Assembly (NCBI GenBank): GCA_016720595.1
Contig: JADKKI010000041.1
Location: 1 to 41,203 of the forward strand
Length of the DNA: 41,203 nt
Direction: 5' to 3'
DNA from: Myxococcales bacterium
GTDB taxonomy: Bacteria; Myxococcota_A; Polyangia; Haliangiales; Haliangiaceae
Part shown: positions 25,366 through 34,435 of the stretch, piece after piece
How positions within the stretch are numbered: the first letter of the stretch is position 1
Layout of the letters: every line of letters starts with the position of its first letter
Translations under genes and position numbers: made by a program
The notes under the pieces: model-generated
What the model saw: the letters and a program-made list of their open reading frames with translations, nothing else
The model's database searches: none
Told to the model about the DNA's origin: nothing

Positions 25366-26499
25366 GTGGCGCGAATCTATCTCTCCCCGCCGGACCTGGC
25401 AGGCAACGAGCTGGAGTTGCTGCGCGACGCGCTCGAGTCCAACTGGATCGCTCCGCTCGGACCCCACGTCGATGCCTTCGAGGCCGAGATGGCGTCTCGC
25501 GTCCACGTGCCACACGCCCTCGCCCTGTCCAGCGGCACGGCAGCGCTGCACCTGGCGCTGGAGGTGCTCGGAGTGGGGGTCGGGGACGAAGTCTGGATGT
25601 CGACGCTCACGTTCGCTGCGACCGCCAACGCGACGACGTACGTCCGCGCGACCCCCGTATTCGTCGACAGCGTGCGCGCGTCCTGGAACCTCGATCCCGC
25701 GCTCCTCGGCCAGGCGCTGGACGACGCCGCCAAGGTGAACCGACTCCCCAAGGCCGTGATCGCCGTCGACCTCTACGGCCAATGCGCGGACTTCGAGCCG
25801 ATCACGGCGGCGTGTCAGCGCCATGGGGTCCTGTTGATCGAAGATGCGGCCGAGGGTCTCGGCGCCACCTATCAAGGCCGGCCGGCCGGCTCGTTCGCCG
25901 ACCTCTCGATCCTGTCCTTCAACGGCAACAAGATCATCACGACCTCGGGCGGCGGGATGCTGCTCGGCCGTCGCAAGGAGTGGATCGACCGAGCACGCTA
26001 CCTCGCGACACAAGCGCGCAGCCAGGCCCGTCACTACGAGCACGAAGCGATCGGCTTCAACTATCGGATGTCGAACCTGCTCGCCGCGGTGGGGCGTGCC
26101 CAGCTCGCGGATCTCGAGCGCCGCGTCACCGCACGTCGCGCCACCAACGCGGCCTATCGTCGCGCGCTCGGGCACTTGCCGGGGTGGGCGTTCATGCCCG
26201 CCGCACCAGGCTGCGTGTCCACGTTCTGGCTGACGTGCGCCGAGATCGACGCGCCGGTGTACGGGGGAGATCGGGACACGGTCATCGACCGCCTTGCGGC
26301 CGCGGACATCGAGGCCCGCCCGGTGTGGAAGCCCATGCACCTGCAGCCGATCTTCGCGGGCGCGCGCTGCATCGGAGGGAGCGTCGCCGAGTCGCTGTTC
26401 GAGCGCGGCATCTGCCTTCCCAGCGGGTCGAACCTGGATGAAGCCCAACGCACTCGGGTCGTGGACGCGATCCTGGCCGGCGGACATGCGCAGAGCTAG
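25366..26499 (+). CDS. DegT/DnrJ/EryC1/StrS-family sugar aminotransferase (PglE-like)
   Basis: The GTG start 25366 is supported by gaggg four bases upstream and lies seven bases after the dehydratase stop. The intact 377-aa protein has ALSSGTAALHLALEVLGVG (phosphate-binding turn), EVWMSTLTFAATANAT, LIEDAAEGLGATYQGRPAG (Asp stacking with PLP) and the Schiff-base Lys in LSFNGNKIITTSGGGM. FNYRMSNLLAAVGRAQL is also typical. It probably transaminates the 4-keto-6-deoxy sugar made by the preceding enzyme to UDP-4-amino-4,6-dideoxy-GlcNAc, as PglE/LegC do. The last 14 bases overlap the following gene. Confidence 0.92.
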   Translation: MARIYLSPPDLAGNELELLRDALESNWIAPLGPHVDAFEAEMASRVHVPHALALSSGTAALHLALEVLGVGVGDEVWMSTLTFAATANATTYVRATPVFVDSVRASWNLDPALLGQALDDAAKVNRLPKAVIAVDLYGQCADFEPITAACQRHGVLLIEDAAEGLGATYQGRPAGSFADLSILSFNGNKIITTSGGGMLLGRRKEWIDRARYLATQARSQARHYEHEAIGFNYRMSNLLAAVGRAQLADLERRVTARRATNAAYRRALGHLPGWAFMPAAPGCVSTFWLTCAEIDAPVYGGDRDTVIDRLAAADIEARPVWKPMHLQPIFAGARCIGGSVAESLFERGICLPSGSNLDEAQRTRVVDAILAGGHAQS

Positions 26500-27727
26500 A
26501 CGCGGCACGCGCACGGCCGGGGGCTCGCCCCTCAGGGCGCTGCTGCGCGAACTCAAGCACAAGCCGGCGCTGATCACGTGGTGCCTATTCGTGGCGACGC
26601 TCCCGTTCTACGTCGGGCGCAGTGGCCTGCCTCAGCCAGGGAACGCGCTGCTGTTCGTGCTCGTCCCGCTGGCGATCACCGGCTGGAGCGGTCGGCTTGC
26701 GCCAGGCTTGCTCCGGCCGTTCCGGGCGCTGGTGTGGTTCACGATCTGGGTGTGCGTCGTGAACTACGGCTGGGTGGTGGTCACCGGAACCTGGAGCATC
26801 CGAGCATATGCCCTGATGCCGCTGTACTACATCTTCAACACCGCCGTCGTGTTCGCGGCGCTCGTGCTCTACGAACGCTACGGAGAGCTGTTCGTCCGCA
26901 TCACGCTCTACGGGGTCCTGCTCGACGTCGCCTTCCAGGTGGTCGCGTCGTTCTTTTATCGCACCGACCTCTACCGTGGAGAGTTGTTCTTCAACAACCC
27001 CAACCAGCTTGGCTACTGGGCGTTGCTCGCGGCGTGCCTGATCGCGTTGACGCAGCGTCGAGTCGGGCTCAGCCTGCTCAAGGCAAGCGCGGGCCTCAGC
27101 GGCTGCGCCTACCTGGCGATCCTCTCGGCCTCGCGCGCGGCCGTCGGTGGCATCATCATCCTGCTGGTCTTCCTGGTGTTCAGCAATCCGCGCGTCATCA
27201 TCGGGTTCTCGCTCGCCGCGCTCGGGCTGGTCAGCCTCGGCGGTCCCCTGTCGGATGCGATCGATTCGTCCGAGTTCCGGACGATGAATCGTCGCGACAC
27301 CGAGTCCGGGTTCGCCGCGGAACGCGGCTACACGCGGATCTGGGAGTTCAAGGAGTACGTCCTGGTCGGCGCTGGAGAGGGCGACAATGTTCGGTTCGTC
27401 AGCGATCCGAGGCGGGCGAACGAGATCCACTCGTCACTCGGCACGATCATCTTCTCGTACGGCATCGTCGGGACCGCGCTGTTCTTCGTGTTCTTCGCGC
27501 GGATGATCCGGGGATCGACCCGCCGCGCGATCCTGATGCTGCTTCCGATCCTGGCGTACACGATGGCGCATCAAGGGCTACGGTTCACGACGTCGTGGGT
27601 CGTGCTGGCGGTGTTCTTGATGCTCAAGCCGTCCGCCAGACCCAAGGTCATCCAACCATCACCGAACCCTCGCCCGGTCGCCGAGGAGCTCGTCGGAACC
27701 ACGGTGGTGACGTCGGGAGCCCTGTAG
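26486..27727 (+). CDS. Wzy-like O-antigen/capsule polymerase
   Basis: ATG 26486 gives a 413-aa protein starting MRRARRGTRTAGGSPL, overlapping the aminotransferase end by 14 bases. About ten hydrophobic helices are seen (ITWCLFVATLPFYVGRSG, MPLYYIFNTAVVFAALVLYE, AYLAILSASRAAVGGIIILL). Periplasmic loops contain YRGELFFNNPNQLGYWALLA and NEIHSSLGTIIFSYGIVG. N-x-N-x-L-G and the ASRAA segment with a following loop are usual in Wzy/O-antigen ligase proteins. It likely polymerises repeat units at the periplasmic face. Its 3' end overlaps the convergent glycosyltransferase gene by 69 bases. Confidence 0.78.
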   Translation: MRRARRGTRTAGGSPLRALLRELKHKPALITWCLFVATLPFYVGRSGLPQPGNALLFVLVPLAITGWSGRLAPGLLRPFRALVWFTIWVCVVNYGWVVVTGTWSIRAYALMPLYYIFNTAVVFAALVLYERYGELFVRITLYGVLLDVAFQVVASFFYRTDLYRGELFFNNPNQLGYWALLAACLIALTQRRVGLSLLKASAGLSGCAYLAILSASRAAVGGIIILLVFLVFSNPRVIIGFSLAALGLVSLGGPLSDAIDSSEFRTMNRRDTESGFAAERGYTRIWEFKEYVLVGAGEGDNVRFVSDPRRANEIHSSLGTIIFSYGIVGTALFFVFFARMIRGSTRRAILMLLPILAYTMAHQGLRFTTSWVVLAVFLMLKPSARPKVIQPSPNPRPVAEELVGTTVVTSGAL

Positions 27728-28878
27728 CGTCGTCTGGGCGAGCTCGCGATACAGCTGGTAGGTCGCCTCCCAGAGGATCTCCCGCCGAAATGAAGCGAGC
27801 ACTCGAGCTCGTCCCGCCTGCCCGTGCGCCGCCCGCAGCGCCGGGTCGTCGATGTATCGGGCGAGCGCCGCAGCGAGCTCGCTCGCATCTCGCGGCTCGA
27901 CGAGGAGCCCGGTGACCCCATCGACCACGGCGTCGACACACCCCGAGACGCGGGTGGCCACGACCGGTCGTTGCATCGCCGCCGCCTCCAGGGGCACGTT
28001 GGGGAAGCCCTCGCGGTACGTCGGAAGCACGACCACATCCATCGCCGCGTAGAGCGGTGGCGTATCCCAGTCAAAGCCGAGCAGATGGATCCGCGGATCG
28101 TCGCTCAGCGCACGCACGAGCTCCACAGGCAGTGCGTCCCGCTCCTCGAGCACGCCCGAGAGCAGCAGGTGGAGGTGGGGATATCGCTGCCGCAGCAGCT
28201 GCCACGCCCCCATCAGCTCGACGATGCCCTTGTCGCGCACGAGGCGGCCGACGAACCCGAGGACGACGGCGTCCTCGGGGAGCCCGTGCTTGCGCCGCGT
28301 GGCGAGCCGCGTCTCCGCGGACACGCGCTCGGGATCGAACTTGCCGGTCGCGTCGACGCCTTGACCGCTGCCGCTCCCGAGCACCTCGATCTTCGACGGC
28401 GCGCACAGATGTTCGGCGATCGCGACCGCACGCAGGGAGCTACTCACGCACAACACGTGGGTGGCCGCTGCGCAGCTGGTGCGTTCGGTCCAGCGCAGCA
28501 GCTGCCTCCTCCACCCTGCGGCCGTCTCGAGCGGCAGCCCGCGCATGTGGTAGATGCGCACCGGCGTCCGCGCGACCCAGCCTGCGAGCATCCCGAGCAG
28601 CCCGCCCTTCGGTGTGTGCGCGTGGACCACCACGGGCCTGGTCGCCGCAGCGCCTGGACGATCGCTGCGAGCGCACGAAGATCGCGCAAGGGCGTGATCC
28701 GCCGCGGCATCTCGATCCCGATGACCTCGACCGCGTGCTCGCGCTCGAAGGCGTCGAGGTGCGCCCCGGGCGACGAGATCGCCGTGACCTCGACCCCCTG
28801 GGTTCGCAAGTACGCCACCTGGCCACGCAAGAATCCGACGAGGGACTCCGGGACCGTGGTGATGTGCACGACACGCAT
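27659..28878 (-). CDS. GT4-family glycosyltransferase, one frameshift
   Basis: Start ATG 28878 gives MRVVHITTVPESLVGFLRGQ, the GT-B N-terminal strand-loop. The frame changes near 28640. After it come VVVHAHTPKGGLLGMLAGW, RIYHMRGLPLE, VLGFVGRLVRDKGIVELMGA (donor-site lobe), LLGFDWDTPPLYAAMDVVVL and PTYREGFPNVPLEAAAMQRP (E-x7-E motif). This is a retaining glycosyltransferase of the WecA-linked or capsule type, adding one sugar of the repeat unit; donor and acceptor are unknown. It lies divergent from the initiating sugar transferase (61-bp gap). The last ~23 codons are antisense to the end of the Wzy-like gene. Confidence 0.87.
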
Positions 28879-28939
28879 CGACGCTGGCCCATCGTAGCGT
28901 ACCACCTGGTCGATCCGGCGGGTTCTGGACTGTGGCCGC

Positions 28940-29680
28940 ATGCACCTTGACAGCGTTTCGTCCGTCGACAAGCATCGGTACCGACATGCGGTCCACTCGA
29001 GCTCACGACACCTCGCCCGCGCGGTGGCCGTGAGCCTCGTCCAGCGCGCCGCGAAGCGAGCGCTCGACATCGCGGTCTCGGCGACCGGGCTGCTTGTCCT
29101 CGCCCCACTGCTGGCGGTGACCGGGGCTGCGGTGCGTGTCTCGATGGGGTCGCCCGTGTTGTTCAGCCACCAGCGACCGGGTCGCGACGCGAAGCTGTTC
29201 ACCCTCTACAAGTTCAGGACGATGCGTGCGCCTCGCGGCGGAGAACAGGTCTACTTCCGGACCGACGAGGACCGGCTGTCGCCGCTCGGCCGGTTCCTGC
29301 GCAGCTCCAGCATCGACGAGCTCCCGGAGCTGTGGAATGTCCTGCGTGGGGACATGAGCCTCGTCGGTCCACGACCGCTGCTGGCTGAGTATCTGGAGCG
29401 CTACACGCCGGAGCAGCAGCGCCGCCACGAGGTCCGCCAGGGGATCACCGGTTGGGCACAGGTGCACGGCCGACAGACGGTGATGTTCAGCAAGCGGCTC
29501 GAGTACGACCTCTGGTACGTAGACAACTGGAGCCTGCGAGTCGACCTCAAGATCCTGCTGCTGACCGTTCGTGACGTCCTGTCGTCGAGGGGCGTCATCC
29601 CGGGGCAGAACGTCGACGACGTTGACGATCTGGGGCTCGTCCCCGACCGGCCGCGACATGGAGGTGGTGATGCATCATGA
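28940..29680 (+). CDS. Initiating sugar-phosphate transferase (PglC/WcaJ family)
   Basis: This 246-aa protein has a short cytosolic N-terminus, one membrane helix (RALDIAVSATGLLVLAPLL), KLFTLYKFRTM, SIDELPELWNVLRGDMSLVG followed by PRP, and GITGWAQVHGRQ. These are the phosphoglycosyl transferase motifs that move a sugar phosphate from UDP-sugar to undecaprenyl phosphate on the inner membrane. Lack of the large multi-TM N-terminal domain makes it PglC-like. ATG 28940 has no strong Shine-Dalgarno, and a GTG near 29029 just before SLVQRAAKRALD is an alternative. With the dehydratase, aminotransferase and GNAT genes it could start the glycan with a di-N-acetylbacillosamine-like sugar. Confidence 0.9.
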   Translation: MHLDSVSSVDKHRYRHAVHSSSRHLARAVAVSLVQRAAKRALDIAVSATGLLVLAPLLAVTGAAVRVSMGSPVLFSHQRPGRDAKLFTLYKFRTMRAPRGGEQVYFRTDEDRLSPLGRFLRSSSIDELPELWNVLRGDMSLVGPRPLLAEYLERYTPEQQRRHEVRQGITGWAQVHGRQTVMFSKRLEYDLWYVDNWSLRVDLKILLLTVRDVLSSRGVIPGQNVDDVDDLGLVPDRPRHGGGDAS

Positions 29681-30200
29681 ACTGGAAGGGGTCGTGCTCC
29701 GCAAGCCCGAGCCTCACGACGTCGAGGCGCTCTACGCCTGGAAGAATGACGCCACCGTGGCGAGCATGCTCGTCGGGTTCACCACGGGGTACACCCGGGC
29801 CGACCTGACCAAGTGGGTCGACCTCCATCGCTCGGCGGCGGACGAGGCCTTCTTCATGATCGTACGACGTTCGGACGATCTCCCGATCGGTCATGTCGCG
29901 CTGTATCAGATCAACCACCGGCTCGGCACCGGCGACTTCGCGATCCTGCTCGGAGATCAGACGACCTGGGGCAAGGGCCTGGGGCGCTCCTGCACGCGCT
30001 TCATGTGTGACTACGGCTTCACGCAGCTGAACCTGCGACGGATCACCCTCGGGGTCCTCTCGACCAACGTGCGTGCACACAAGCTGTACCAGTCGCTGGG
30101 CTTCGTCGAGGAGGGCCGCCTGCGCCAGGCGCAGTTCAAGAACGGTGCGTTCGTCGACGTGATCCTGATGGCGCTGTTCCGCGACGAGTTCAAGCCGTGA
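29670..30200 (+). CDS. GNAT-family N-acetyltransferase
   Basis: ATG 29670 is preferred over ATG 29658 because ggagg sits five bases upstream. The start lies inside the end of the sugar transferase gene (11-base overlap). The 176-aa protein has VLRKPEPHDVEALYAWKNDA, PIGHVALYQINHRLGTGDFA, the acetyl-CoA loop QTTWGKGLGRSCTRFMCDYG, and LGVLSTNVRAHKLYQSLGFV followed by EEGRLRQAQFKNG. This RimJ/WecD/PseH-like set acts on amino groups. It could acetylate the UDP-amino sugar formed upstream, the PglD/LegH step, although those enzymes are usually LbH-fold; function is inferred from context. Confidence 0.85.
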   Translation: MHHELEGVVLRKPEPHDVEALYAWKNDATVASMLVGFTTGYTRADLTKWVDLHRSAADEAFFMIVRRSDDLPIGHVALYQINHRLGTGDFAILLGDQTTWGKGLGRSCTRFMCDYGFTQLNLRRITLGVLSTNVRAHKLYQSLGFVEEGRLRQAQFKNGAFVDVILMALFRDEFKP

Positions 30201-31231
30201 TCGAGGCACGCTGGGAGCACGGGTCGGACCACCACTGGATGGAGCCGTCCTCCGCGGCGGCGTATCCCTGGACCGGCGCACACACCCTGTTCGGCTGCGG
30301 GCGGTTCGCGCTCAACGCCGTGGTGGAGCTGGGGCATTGGCGACGCTTGTGGGTCCCATCGTTCTACTGTCCGGAGGTCGTGGCCGCGTTGCCTCGCGAG
30401 CGGCTCGCCCTCGCAGTGTATGGCGATGCGCCGGGCCGGTTCGTCGAGACCGTCGACGGGCTGCCGTTCAAGGACGGCGATGCCATCCTCGTGGCGAACA
30501 CGCTCGGGCTGCGCGCGGCTCCACCGGCCGTCCCCCGCGGGATCTCGATCATCGAGGACCACACGCATGATCTGACCAGCGCCTGGGCGATGACGAGTCG
30601 AGCCGACTACTGCGTCGCATCGCTGCGCAAGATCCTCCCCGTGGCAGATGGGGGCATCGTGTGGTCTCCCGTCGGCAAGGCGCTCCCCGTCGAGCCCGCT
30701 CTCGACGCGGCGCATGCCGAGGCCGCCCTCGATCGGCTGTCGGGGAGCTTGTTGAAGGCGGCCTACCTCGCGGGTGGAGCGGTCGAGAAGGCGGCCTATC
30801 GCGCCCATTCCCTGGCGGGAGAGCGTGCCCTCGCACGCGGACCGAGCTCGGGCGTGCTGCCCCTCACGCGGGCTTGCCTCCCCGGCTATCCGGTCAGCGC
30901 GTGGCGAGCAACGCGCGTGGCCAACTTCGCGGCGTTCGCCGAGGCCCTCGGCGAGCTGCCCGGCCTCCAGCTCCTCGCGCCGGCGAGCGGCGCCGTTGCG
31001 TACGTGGCGACCCTCTGCTTCGACGCCCCCGAGCGGCGGGAGGAGGTGCGCGCGCGGTTGATCGCGGCACGCATCTATCCAGCGGTGCTGTGGCCACTCG
31101 AAGAGGCGGTCGTGGAGATCCCGAACGCGGACGTCGAGCTGTCCCGGCGGATCCTGTCCCTGCACTGCGATCAGCGATACGAGGCCTCGGACCTCCACCG
31201 CGTCGCCCACGTCATCCGCGAAGGGTACTAG
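30197..31231 (+). CDS. DegT-fold aminotransferase-like protein (divergent)
   Basis: The GTG start (30197) overlaps the GNAT stop as GTGA. The 344-aa product reads FGCGRFALNAVVELGHWRRL and VPSFYCPEVVAALPR (as in S-G-R-x-A-L... of type I PLP enzymes), GISIIEDHTHDLTS (Asp for the PLP ring N) and CVASLRKILPVADGGIVW, where the Lys corresponds to the Schiff-base lysine. It differs much from the canonical DegT gene at 25366, and from the gene at 32279, which belongs to a similar divergent class. A sugar- or amino-acid-modifying PLP enzyme is likely; the substrate is unknown. Its 3' end overlaps the convergent FemAB-like gene by 20 bases. Confidence 0.72.
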   Translation: MIEARWEHGSDHHWMEPSSAAAYPWTGAHTLFGCGRFALNAVVELGHWRRLWVPSFYCPEVVAALPRERLALAVYGDAPGRFVETVDGLPFKDGDAILVANTLGLRAAPPAVPRGISIIEDHTHDLTSAWAMTSRADYCVASLRKILPVADGGIVWSPVGKALPVEPALDAAHAEAALDRLSGSLLKAAYLAGGAVEKAAYRAHSLAGERALARGPSSGVLPLTRACLPGYPVSAWRATRVANFAAFAEALGELPGLQLLAPASGAVAYVATLCFDAPERREEVRARLIAARIYPAVLWPLEEAVVEIPNADVELSRRILSLHCDQRYEASDLHRVAHVIREGY

Positions 31232-32282
31232 GACCCGGCGATCGATACGCCGGGAAGAAGCCCGGCGCGGGCTGCCACCCTGGAGCTAGCTCCTGCGCCC
31301 CAACGGTCGTCGCCTCGACGAGCTGCTGGTAGCTGGCGCGATCGAAGATCCGATGGCCGACGTGGAACGGCAGCATGCCCGTGGGAGCGAAGGCCTTCTT
31401 GTAGCGGAAGATGCCGTCGTCCTCGGCATAGCCCCCGCCGAGCACGAAGCGCCGCTTGCCGGCCTGCTTCGCCCACAAGATCAGCTCGTGCTTCAGGAGG
31501 TCATTGGGGCGTTGATCGAACGCCGCCTCCTCGGTGCCCCCGAGGAACGAGTACACGGTGTGCGCCGAGACCAGCGCCAGCTCCGTGGAGACCACACGTC
31601 CCGCGAACCGCGCGTGGACGTAGACATACTGCCCGGCCAGTTGCGCTCCGAGGGTCTCGAAGAACGAGCGCGGGAAGTAGTACCCGCGACGAGCCTCCCG
31701 CCGATCCATCGTGCTCTCGTAGATCCTGAAGAAGTCGTCGAGCTGGGCCCCCGTAGGGTCGATCTCGACCGTGACGCCGCTGCGGGTGGCCTTGTTGACG
31801 TTCTTGCGGACTTTGTGATCGAAGTCGGTCCAGATCTCCTGCGCCGAGGGCTCGAGCGAGCGGACGACGTTGACGAGCTTCTGCACGCGCTCCCCGGGGT
31901 ACGGAAGCAGGTCGTCGTCGAACAGCGAGAATCGGACGAACTCCGACACGACGCCCTGTGTGGCGGTCCAGGCCGCAAACGCGGTCCAGAACGGCTCCGC
32001 GTACTCGGCCGCATCGCCGGTACGGTACGGGCCGCCGTACCCGTACGGGCTGGTGATATCGGTGAGCCCCGGTGCGACCTGCCGGAGGATGAAGGGGTAG
32101 AGGACCCAGCCGTTCGGCGTCGGCGCGAACGCCGCGAGCGTACGATCTCCGGCGCCCGCGAACAGCGAGAGGTACGCGGGATGAGCGAACACCTCGCGCG
32201 CGGGCCAGGCAGCGTGGAGCTGCTCCCATCGCGCGCGGTCGTCGAGGTCGCTCGCGTCCCAGATCCGGAGCGCGAGCGTCAC
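31212..32282 (-). CDS. FemAB-like GNAT-fold acyl/aminoacyltransferase
   Basis: This intact 356-aa protein (GTG start overlapping the upstream stop as GTGA) begins VTLALRIWDASDLDDRARWE. It has the double-GNAT FemAB pattern: AREVFAHPAYLSLFAG, ITSPYGYGGPYRTGDAAEY, DFDHKVRKNVNKATRSGVTV (R/K-x-x-x-N/K-x-A-x-x-x-G-V), FFRIYESTMDRREARRGYYF, YVYVHARFAGRVVSTELALV and VYSFLGGTEEAAFDQRPNDL followed by LKHELILWAKQAG. FemAB-like proteins in exopolysaccharide loci (PEP-CTERM/XrtA-type and BioF2-like) transfer amino acids or acyl groups. Here the target may be an amino sugar of the glycan. It is paired with the DegT-fold gene just upstream. Confidence 0.82.
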   Translation of the reverse strand: MTLALRIWDASDLDDRARWEQLHAAWPAREVFAHPAYLSLFAGAGDRTLAAFAPTPNGWVLYPFILRQVAPGLTDITSPYGYGGPYRTGDAAEYAEPFWTAFAAWTATQGVVSEFVRFSLFDDDLLPYPGERVQKLVNVVRSLEPSAQEIWTDFDHKVRKNVNKATRSGVTVEIDPTGAQLDDFFRIYESTMDRREARRGYYFPRSFFETLGAQLAGQYVYVHARFAGRVVSTELALVSAHTVYSFLGGTEEAAFDQRPNDLLKHELILWAKQAGKRRFVLGGGYAEDDGIFRYKKAFAPTGMLPFHVGHRIFDRASYQQLVEATTVGAQELAPGWQPAPGFFPAYRSPGPSTLRG

Positions 32283-33203
32283 GATGACAGGAGATCCAGC
32301 TGTCGGGAGAGCTCGACCACCATCGCGCGCAGCTCGTGCTCGGACGCCTCCTGGTGCACGGGCAAGTTCATCACCGTGCGCGCGAGCTCGTGCGAGGCCG
32401 GGAACTGCGCCGCCGTGATCTCGGGGATCATCGTGTGGTAGAGGCTGACCACACCAAAGCCCGCCGCATTCATCCGCTCGTAGAGGAGGTCTCGCGAGAC
32501 GCCGCGGATCCTCACCGCGAACGTCTGCGGGACCTCGTCGGGCGGCAGCGTCCACAGCGGATCGACCCTGCCTGCCAGGGGCGCCAGGAGCTCACCCAGG
32601 ACCTCTGCGTGACGACGGCGGGCGCGCACCATGGTCAGGAGATCGAAATCCCAGGGTGAGGGGATCGACGGGTCGCTGACCAGACCCGCGACCAATCCCT
32701 CCCGACCAGGATTGACCACGAGGGCACCTCCGGTGGGCATCGGCAGCAGCTTGTGGAGCGAGAACAGGCAGACGTCGCCGAGCCTCCCGCACGAGCCGCC
32801 GAACAGGTCGGTGAACATCGCGTGAGCCTCGTCCTCGACGATCAAGGCGCCGTACCTGCGCGCGAGCTCGACGGTGTTGGTATATCCCGGATCGACGTGA
32901 CCGAAGTAGTGGATCAGGACCACCACCGCGGCGCCGTTCGCGAGCTCCTGCTCGAGGTGCGCGAGGTCGATGTGCAACGTGGAGTCCACCCGATAGAAGC
33001 CTGCGGTCAGCTTCAGCGACGCGATCGGATCGAACACACCGGAGCCCTCGCGGGCGGACCATCCGACGTACGCCGGCAACAGCACGCGCTGGGTCGGCCA
33101 CGACGCGCGCGAGGAACGCACGAAATGCCTCTCGAGCGCTCGAGAACATGATCACCGTGCGCTGGAGCGAGGCGGCGTGTTGGGAGATCTTCGGGATCGG
33201 CAT
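32279..33203 (-). CDS. DegT-fold aminotransferase-like protein, one frameshift
   Basis: Start ATG 33203 gives MPIPKISQHAASLQRTVIMF then SSAREAFRAFLAR. A one-base shift near 33110 leads into SWPTQRVLLPAYVGWSAREG, VVVLIHYFGHVDPGYTN, ALIVEDEAHAMFTDLFGGSC, DVCLFSLHKLLPMPTGGAL (putative Schiff-base Lys), and VSLYHTMIPEITAAQFPASH. Fold and motif order are those of DegT-type PLP enzymes. At ~307 aa it is shorter than the usual 370. It is translationally coupled to the FemAB-like gene and probably supplies or prepares its substrate. The acyltransferase-3 gene diverges from it across a 107-bp gap. Confidence 0.75.
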
Positions 33204-33310
33204 CGGCGAACGGTCAGCGCGCGAAGATACCAGATCGAACGTCTCGCAGAGCTCCCTTCCCGGAGCGCGTCCGTTGCGGTTTCGGGCTCCGATTCTTGAC
33301 GGCCCCGGTC

Positions 33311-34435
33311 ATGGCTTCTACACCCACGTCCTGGAACGTGACGTCCGCTTCGAAGAAGCCGGAGTTCTACATCCCGTCACTCGACGGGCTGAGGGCGATC
33401 GCCGTGATGATCGTGTTCTTCTCGCACGTCGGCCTCAAGGGCCGGATCGGGGGCTTTGGCGTCACGATCTTCTTCTTCCTCAGTGGCTTCCTGATCACGA
33501 CGCTCCTGAGGCGCGAGATGGAGGGGACTGGGCGGGTCAGCCTGCGGAAGTTCTATCTGCGGCGAGTGCTTCGGATCTTTCCGCCGATGTACCTCGTGCT
33601 CGGTCTGGCGGCGCTCGCGACGGTGTTCGTCGGCGAGTACCTGTCCCCGCGGGTCCTGGTGCTGCAGGTGTTCCATCTGACGAACTACCACGTCGCCTTC
33701 GATGGCACGGGCGCGGCGATCGGCACCGAGGTCTTGTGGTCGCTCGCGGTGGAGGAGCACTTCTACTTGTTGTTCCCGCTGGCGTTCATCGCGCTGTTCT
33801 CGACCGCTCGACCTCGACGGCTCCCGGTGATCCTGCTGGTCGTGTGCGCCGGGGTGCTCGTGTGGAGGTACATCGCCCTGACCCAGCTCGAGCTCTCTCC
33901 CACCTACACGACCCACGTGACCGACACGCGAATCGATTCGATCCTGTTCGGCTGCGTGCTCGCGTTGTGGCGCAACCCGGCGGTTCCCGGCCCGCGGTTC
34001 TCACCCGCCCTCGTGTGGGGCGCGTTCTCCGTCGCGATCCTCGTGCTCGGCGCGACCCTGGTCGCGCGCGACGTCCTGTTCCGTGAGACCGCGCGCTACA
34101 CGCTCCAGGGACTCGCGCTCGCACCGGTCTTCATCGCTGCGGTCAGCTTCCCCCGCGCACTGCCGTTTCGGTTCCTCAACCTCACGCCGGTCCGCTGGCT
34201 AGGCCTCATCTCGTACAGCCTGTATCTGATCCACTATCCGATCATCCGGGTGCTCGAGGTCCGCTTCCAGCTACACGGCCCGGTGCTGACGGTGACCTCG
34301 TTGGTCGTGTCGATCGCCGCATCGACCGTGATCTACCGCGCCGTCGAGAAGCCGTGCGCACGCCTCCGGAAGCGGCTGTCGGCGGGCGCGTCGGCCATCC
34401 CGTCCGTCACGAGAGGGACGCGTGAGCTCCCATGA
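33311..34435 (+). CDS. Acyltransferase-3 family integral membrane O-acyltransferase
   Basis: ATG 33311 (MASTPTSWNVTSASKKPEFY) is preferred to the in-frame TTG 33296. The 374-aa protein shows the OafA/YrhL pattern: IPSLDGLRAIAVMIVFFSHV (R and H conserved), GVTIFFFLSGFLITTLL, RKFYLRRVLRIFPPMYL, VLWSLAVEEHFYLLFPL, RIDSILFGCVLALW and SYSLYLIHYPI. About ten TM helices are present. Such proteins acetylate or succinylate sugars of surface glycans from cytosolic acyl-CoA. There is no SGNH domain. The stop overlaps the next start as ATGA. Confidence 0.9.
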   Translation: MASTPTSWNVTSASKKPEFYIPSLDGLRAIAVMIVFFSHVGLKGRIGGFGVTIFFFLSGFLITTLLRREMEGTGRVSLRKFYLRRVLRIFPPMYLVLGLAALATVFVGEYLSPRVLVLQVFHLTNYHVAFDGTGAAIGTEVLWSLAVEEHFYLLFPLAFIALFSTARPRRLPVILLVVCAGVLVWRYIALTQLELSPTYTTHVTDTRIDSILFGCVLALWRNPAVPGPRFSPALVWGAFSVAILVLGATLVARDVLFRETARYTLQGLALAPVFIAAVSFPRALPFRFLNLTPVRWLGLISYSLYLIHYPIIRVLEVRFQLHGPVLTVTSLVVSIAASTVIYRAVEKPCARLRKRLSAGASAIPSVTRGTRELP

